Below, one piece after another: positions 60,016 through 64,000 of a stretch of DNA of 64,000 nt (the first letter of the stretch is position 1; every line of letters starts with the position of its first letter). The notes under the pieces were generated by a model. That model saw nothing but the letters and a program-made list of their open reading frames with translations, searched no databases and had not been told where the DNA came from. This DNA is from UBA5069 sp964560495 (GTDB lineage: Bacteria; Chloroflexota; Anaerolineae; Caldilineales; Caldilineaceae). Location of the stretch: positions 8,690 to 72,689 of the forward strand of contig CAZLMM010000026.1 of NCBI GenBank assembly GCA_964560495.1, read 5' to 3'. Made by a program: the position numbers and the translations under genes.

Positions 60016-62871
60016 ATGCCCTTCTCCATCGGCTCCCTCGTTCATGCCCGCGGCCGCGAGTGGGTCGTCCTGCCCGATTCGACCGCGGATTGGCTTGTGT
60101 TGCGCCCCCTGGGCGGCGCAGACCGGGAGATTGCTGGCGTCTACCTGCCCCTGGAAGGCGACGACGTGCGCCCTGCTGCGTTCGATTTGCCCGACCCGGA
60201 GCGCGTCGGCGACTTTCAATCCTGCCGGCTCCTGCGCGATGCGGCGCGGCTGGGCTTTCGCAACAGCGCCGGCCCCTTCCGCTCCTTTGGCCGCATGGCT
60301 GTGGAGCCGCGCCCCTACCAGCTTGTCCCGCTGCTCATGGCCCTCAAACTCGACCCAGTGCGCCTGCTCATCGCCGATGACGTGGGCATCGGCAAGACCG
60401 TGGAAGCCTGCTTGATCGCACGCGAACTCCTCGACCGGGGCGAAATCCAGCGGCTGGCCGTGCTCTGCCCGCCCCACCTGGCCGAACAGTGGCAGCAAGA
60501 ACTGGCCCACAAGTTTCACATCGAGGCCGAGGTGGTGTTGCCCAGCACGATCAGCCGCCTGGAGCGCAACACCGCGATCGGGCAATCGCTCTTCGAGTTG
60601 TATCCCTTTGTGGTGGTCTCCACCGACTTCATCAAATCCAGCCGCTATCGCGACGAATTCATCAACGCCTGCCCCGAATTCGTCATCGTGGACGAGGCCC
60701 ACACCTGCGCCTACGCCGCCGACCAGAAGAGCGGTCGCCATCTGCGCCATCAGCTTGTGCGTGGACTGGCAAACTCTCCCACGCGTCACATGTTGTTGGT
60801 CACTGCCACACCCCACAGCGGCGATGAGGGTGCATTTCGGTCGCTGCTGGGCATCTTGCGGCCCGACTTCGAGAACCTGCCCGAAGAACTGAGCGGCTCC
60901 CAGCGCGAACGCGAACGCCGTGAGATCGCCAACCACCTGGTGCAGCGCCGCCGCGCCGACATCCGCGACTACATGGAAGCCAACACGCCCTTTCCCAATC
61001 GCGAGGAGGCCGAGGAGTCCTACCGGCTGGGCGACGACTATCGCAAGCTCTTTGACGCGGCGTTGGCCTATGCCCGCGAACGCGTGCAGGACAAGAGCGG
61101 CGACCGCAAACAACAGCGCGTGCGTTGGTGGTCGGCGTTGGCGCTGCTGCGCAGCCTGGCCAGCAGCCCCGCCGCAGCCGCAGCCACCTTGCGCGCCCGC
61201 TCGGTGACGGTGGAGGCGGAGGACGCGCTCACCGCTGACGCAGCCGGCGAGCGGGCGGTGCTGGACCGGGACGACGTGGACAACGACGCCGCGCTCGATA
61301 TGACGCCCGGCAGCCAGGAAGAGGACGTGGAGCTGACGCCCCAACGCGAGCGGCTGCTGCGCATGGCGCGCCGCGCCGAGGCCTTGTTCGGCCCGGACCA
61401 GGATGTCAAGCTCAAACAGGCGACCCGGCTGGTCAAGGGGTTGCTGGCCGACGGCTACAACCCGATTCTCTTTTGCCGCTTCATCGCCACAGCCGAGTAT
61501 CTGGCCGAAGAACTGCGCAAGGCGCTGCCCAAGAACGTCGAGGTGGCCGCCATCACCGGTGGATTGCCGCCCGCGGAACGGGAGCAGCGGGTGGCCGCGC
61601 TGGGCGCGTTTCCCAGGCGCGTGCTGGTCGCCACCGACTGCCTGAGTGAAGGCATCAACCTGCAGGATCACTTCAACGCAGTGGTTCACTACGACCTGAG
61701 CTGGAACCCGACGCGCCACGAACAGCGCGAGGGCCGCGTCGACCGCTACGGCCAGCCCAGCCCAATGGTGCGCACGCTCACCTACTATGGCGTGGACAAC
61801 CAGATCGACGGGGTGGTGCTGGAGGTGCTGCTGCGCAAACACAAGGCGATCCGCAACTCGCTGGGCATCTCTGTGCCGGCGCCGGGCAACACCAACGAGG
61901 TCGTGCAGGCGCTGATGCAGGGCCTGCTGCTGCGCGGACAGACGTCGCGCCCTGCCAAACAGGGCGACCAGCTATCATTTCTGGAGATGAGCGAGGAGTT
62001 TGGCGGCGGCCTCTATCGCGAAGTGACGACTGCGTGGGACAATGTGACCGAAAAGGAGAAGCGTTCGCGCACCATCTTTGCCCAGCGCAGCATCGACGTG
62101 CGCGATGTGGCGCAGGAGTGGCAGGCGGTGCGTTCAGCCATCGGCGCGGGCGTGGATGTGGAGCGTTTCGTGACCCAGGCGATCCGCATCCACGGCGGCT
62201 TTGTCACGCCCAGCGGCGGCCACGTGGAGTTGCGTCTGCCCAACCAGGCGGCGCTGATCGAGGCGATGGGGCGTCAGGAGCGCATCCTGGCGCGTTTCGA
62301 GCTGCCGACGGCTGACGGCGTCGTCTACCTGAGCCGCACCCACCCCGCAGTGGAGGGGCTGGCGGCCCACATCCTGGACGCCGCGCTGGACCCGCTGCTG
62401 GATGGCAAGGCGCGGCGCTGCGGCGCGATCCGCACACGGGCGGTGACAACGCGCACGACCCTGCTGTTGCTGCGGCTACGCCACCACATTGTGACTGCCC
62501 GGCGCAGCGCGACTGGAGAGGGCAGAGAAGGCCAGTTGTTGGCCGAGGAGTGCATCATTGCTGGCTTCCGGGGCGCGCCGGAGAGCGCGTTCTGGCTCAG
62601 CGACGACGAGGCAGAGGCGCTGCTGGGCGCCGAACCCGCGGGCAACATCCTGCCCCAGCAAGCGGCCAATTTCGTGCGCCAGGTGACGGAGGGCGTCGAG
62701 CGCCTCCGCCTACACGTGGATCAGCTTGCCGTGGAGCGGGCCCAGGAGTTGTTGGAGGCGCACCGGCGTGTGCGCCTTGTCAGCGGCGTCCGACCCCTGC
62801 GCTACGATGTGCGCCCGCAGTTGCCCGTGGATNNNNNNNNNNTGTTTGTGCTGTTGCCAGCGGCGGGGTGA
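60016..62871 (+). CDS. SNF2-like helicase (DrmD-type), ends across a gap
   Basis: 951 residues. The N-terminal domain (MPFSIGSLVHARGREWVVLP, then RPYQLVPLLMALKLDPVRLL) leads to Walker A IADDVGIGKTVEACLIAREL near residue 121 and DEAH box FVIVDEAHTCAYAADQKSGR near 225, with TATPHSGDEGAFRSLLGIL after it. Helicase-C has NPILFCRFIATAEYLAEEL, then VLVATDCLSEGINLQDHFN and YDLSWNPTRHEQREGRVDRY ending GQ, the arginine-finger motif. A C-terminal domain runs to about residue 940. The architecture is that of the SNF2-like DrmD of DISARM. A 10-N gap interrupts the last codons; the flanks PVD...FVLLPAAG stay in frame, so only a few residues are unknown. Confidence 0.85.
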   Translation: MPFSIGSLVHARGREWVVLPDSTADWLVLRPLGGADREIAGVYLPLEGDDVRPAAFDLPDPERVGDFQSCRLLRDAARLGFRNSAGPFRSFGRMAVEPRPYQLVPLLMALKLDPVRLLIADDVGIGKTVEACLIARELLDRGEIQRLAVLCPPHLAEQWQQELAHKFHIEAEVVLPSTISRLERNTAIGQSLFELYPFVVVSTDFIKSSRYRDEFINACPEFVIVDEAHTCAYAADQKSGRHLRHQLVRGLANSPTRHMLLVTATPHSGDEGAFRSLLGILRPDFENLPEELSGSQRERERREIANHLVQRRRADIRDYMEANTPFPNREEAEESYRLGDDYRKLFDAALAYARERVQDKSGDRKQQRVRWWSALALLRSLASSPAAAAATLRARSVTVEAEDALTADAAGERAVLDRDDVDNDAALDMTPGSQEEDVELTPQRERLLRMARRAEALFGPDQDVKLKQATRLVKGLLADGYNPILFCRFIATAEYLAEELRKALPKNVEVAAITGGLPPAEREQRVAALGAFPRRVLVATDCLSEGINLQDHFNAVVHYDLSWNPTRHEQREGRVDRYGQPSPMVRTLTYYGVDNQIDGVVLEVLLRKHKAIRNSLGISVPAPGNTNEVVQALMQGLLLRGQTSRPAKQGDQLSFLEMSEEFGGGLYREVTTAWDNVTEKEKRSRTIFAQRSIDVRDVAQEWQAVRSAIGAGVDVERFVTQAIRIHGGFVTPSGGHVELRLPNQAALIEAMGRQERILARFELPTADGVVYLSRTHPAVEGLAAHILDAALDPLLDGKARRCGAIRTRAVTTRTTLLLLRLRHHIVTARRSATGEGREGQLLAEECIIAGFRGAPESAFWLSDDEAEALLGAEPAGNILPQQAANFVRQVTEGVERLRLHVDQLAVERAQELLEAHRRVRLVSGVRPLRYDVRPQLPVDXXXXFVLLPAAG
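62833..62842. other. Assembly gap (10 N)
   Basis: Ten undetermined bases inside the last codons of the second helicase. The frame stays open across them if the gap is truly 10 bases. Confidence 0.99.
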
Positions 62872-62928
62872 CGAGTGGAAATGATGGGAGTGCGTGCGGC
62901 CTGGTGCATGATCGCTGTGGCGCCTCTC

Positions 62929-63282
62929 CTACACGTGGATGATCAGGCTTGCGCGATTGAGCTCAACAAAGGACGCGGCGTCAAACGCCCTGAGAATGGC
63001 CGGAATCGCCGACGCCAGCAGCGTTTCAAGTTCGTGGTTGGAGATATTGCCCGTGGAAATCAGCAAGAGTCGGGGTGGCCGCCGACGAAGCATGAAGGAG
63101 TCTACAAAGTCAGCGTCTTTGGTGACGACGATGCGGTTCTCGGCGGTTGCAATGGTGCAGATTTCCTGATCCGATGTGCGATTGGCCGAAGGCAGGTCTA
63201 GTGTATGAATGGCATCCAGACCCAAGTCGCGCAAACGACGCACGAGGCGGCGGGGAAGTTGCGCGTCAATCAGGAATCTCAT
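62929..63282 (-). CDS. DUF5615 PIN-like toxin
   Basis: 117 residues of the DUF5615 (Mut7-C/PIN-like) family. The fold's acidic residues are visible in FLIDAQLPRRLVRRLRDLGL (near 5), AIHTLDLPSANRTSDQEICT (near 25) and VVTKDADFVDSFMLRRRPPR (near 53), as expected for a metal-dependent RNase. It starts at ATG 63282 and overlaps the DUF433 gene's stop by 4 bp. These families form a toxin-antitoxin pair in many bacteria; DUF5615 is the presumed RNase toxin. Confidence 0.85.
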   Translation of the reverse strand: MRFLIDAQLPRRLVRRLRDLGLDAIHTLDLPSANRTSDQEICTIATAENRIVVTKDADFVDSFMLRRRPPRLLLISTGNISNHELETLLASAIPAILRAFDAASFVELNRASLIIHV

Positions 63283-63512
63283 GCGGCGAACAGCTCCAGC
63301 CGTTTCACCTGCGCCAGTCGCGTTGCGAAGTTCAAAGCAGCCAGAATGTCGGCATGCTCCAGGTCTTCGTAATCAGCCAGGATTTCGTCCGCAGACATGC
63401 CGCTGCTCAACAGTTCGAGGATATTCTCGACCGGATAACGCAGACCCCGTATGACGGGTTTGCCGTGACAAATGGCTGGATCAATGGTAATGCGTTCAGA
63501 GACGTTCAACAT
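63279..63512 (-). CDS. DUF433 antitoxin
   Basis: 77 residues. The DUF433 signature is ITIDPAICHGKPVIRGLRYP, then VENILELLSSGMSADEILAD and EDLEHADILAALNFATRL, a helix-turn-helix-like DNA-binding protein. ATG 63512 is preferred to the GTG three codons upstream because GAAAGGTG is well placed. The stop overlaps the toxin's ATG by 4 bp. As in other pairs, the antitoxin precedes the toxin and probably represses the operon. Confidence 0.87.
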   Translation of the reverse strand: MLNVSERITIDPAICHGKPVIRGLRYPVENILELLSSGMSADEILADYEDLEHADILAALNFATRLAQVKRLELFAA

Positions 63513-63678
63513 CCGCTGCACCTTTCCGCAACCAACAGTCGAGAATGCGCTGAAAACGGCGCCAGGGCAACCCGCCGCGCAAGTCTGTCAAACGGAAGTA
63601 TACCACGAACGCAGGACGCGCTGAAACCGATCCCAGTGGCAATCGTGATCAAACCTCTTTGTACCTGTGGAGTAAAGG

Positions 63679-63975
63679 ATGCGCGATTTCTACGTGTACA
63701 TCATGACGAATCGCTCTCGAACGCTGTACATTGGCATGACGAATAACCTGGAGCGGCGCGTCTGCGAACACAAACTCAAGCGCGTCCCCGGGTTTACGAG
63801 TAAATACAACATCCACCAACTGGTATACTACGAGACGACGAACGATGTACATGTGGCCATTGCTCGCGAGAAGGAGTTGAAGGGATGGTTACGCGCAAAG
63901 AAGATTGCGTTGATTGAGTCGCAGAATCCTGAGTGGCGAGACCTGAGCAAAGACTGGCCTTGCCGCGATGACTGA
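63679..63975 (+). CDS. GIY-YIG nuclease-family protein
   Basis: 98 residues. The motif YVYIMTNRSRTLYIGMTNNL is the GIY-YIG pair (here VYI and YIG); the arginine in LERRVCEHK and the glutamate in ALIESQNPEWRDLSKDW are the other conserved sites. This compact UvrC-N-like form (about 100 residues) is common in bacteria; function unknown, probably nucleic-acid cleavage. GGAG lies upstream of the ATG. It closes the window next to the TA pair. Confidence 0.9.
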   Translation: MRDFYVYIMTNRSRTLYIGMTNNLERRVCEHKLKRVPGFTSKYNIHQLVYYETTNDVHVAIAREKELKGWLRAKKIALIESQNPEWRDLSKDWPCRDD

Positions 63976-64000
63976 GTTCCTTCGCTGCGCTCAGGATGAC

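Noticed and set aside
59950..61842. 630-codon minus-strand frame opposite the second helicase
   Set aside because: Shadow of the helicase; compositionally biased and without motifs.

Overview
The window looks like a scaffold from a member of the Chloroflexota, probably of the Anaerolineae/Caldilineae type. The reasons are moderately high GC, many TTG/GTG starts, very large secreted and lectin-like proteins, a giant surface protein ending in a short FLPV-type tail, a UPF0182 protein, a tocopherol-cyclase-family protein, and a general style of solute-binding lipoproteins and Mo-hydroxylases known from that phylum. The taxonomy is inference; there is no rRNA or marker phylogeny here. A 10-N gap at 62833-62842 shows that this is a draft or scaffolded assembly. 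I found no tRNA, rRNA, CRISPR array or intact insertion sequence.

Layout. (1) 48-3270: housekeeping-like plus-strand genes (alpha/beta hydrolase, short-chain dehydrogenase, tocopherol-cyclase family protein, small membrane protein). (2) 3318-5229: a gene graveyard with two fragments of the same antitoxin-like family, two copies of the C-terminal tail of an Eco57I-type methylase, a frameshifted ORF and a truncated DUF3800-like gene. (3) 5345-13084: a 2579-residue LamG/ricin-type multidomain protein with no visible signal peptide. (4) 13220-21791, minus strand: a GH4 glycosidase and MFS transporter with a 22-bp palindromic operator, then a tightly overlapped six-gene block (MFS, amidohydrolase, Rieske protein, CgeB-like glycosyltransferase, NeuD-like acyltransferase, DegT-type aminotransferase). 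(5) 22051-29994: HtrA protease, UPF0182 protein, a hypothetical protein plus glycosyltransferase, TrmI tRNA methyltransferase, and a DUF6958-like protein beside a broken PadR regulator. (6) 30492-32877: a LacI-type regulator and inositol-1-phosphate synthase, with matching operator-like palindromes in front of both. (7) 33097-37187: an incomplete polyamine-type ABC system (binding protein and ATPase without permeases) around an aminobutyraldehyde-dehydrogenase-like gene. (8) 37296-40409: [2Fe-2S] and form-II CoxL-like molybdenum subunits without the FAD subunit, then an Uma2 remnant. (9) 40458-50870: a 3470-residue surface protein with a seven-repeat FG-GAP propeller, thrombospondin-type calcium repeats and membrane helices. 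(10) 51109-54565: a TAXI-type TRAP transporter. (11) 54714-62871: two very large helicases, one carrying DUF1998 and a C-terminal PD-(D/E)XK-like nuclease, resembling an unassigned DISARM/Druantia-like defence module. It is followed by a DUF433/DUF5615 toxin-antitoxin pair and a GIY-YIG protein.

Two families of dispersed palindromes lie between genes. One is about 70 bp with a long stem whose arms covary between copies. The other is a 30-bp CTTCCTGGAAG hairpin. The strongest candidates for something undescribed are the double-helicase/nuclease module, the giant LamG/ricin protein with two glycine/serine-rich beta-hairpin-like segments, and the covarying palindrome family.
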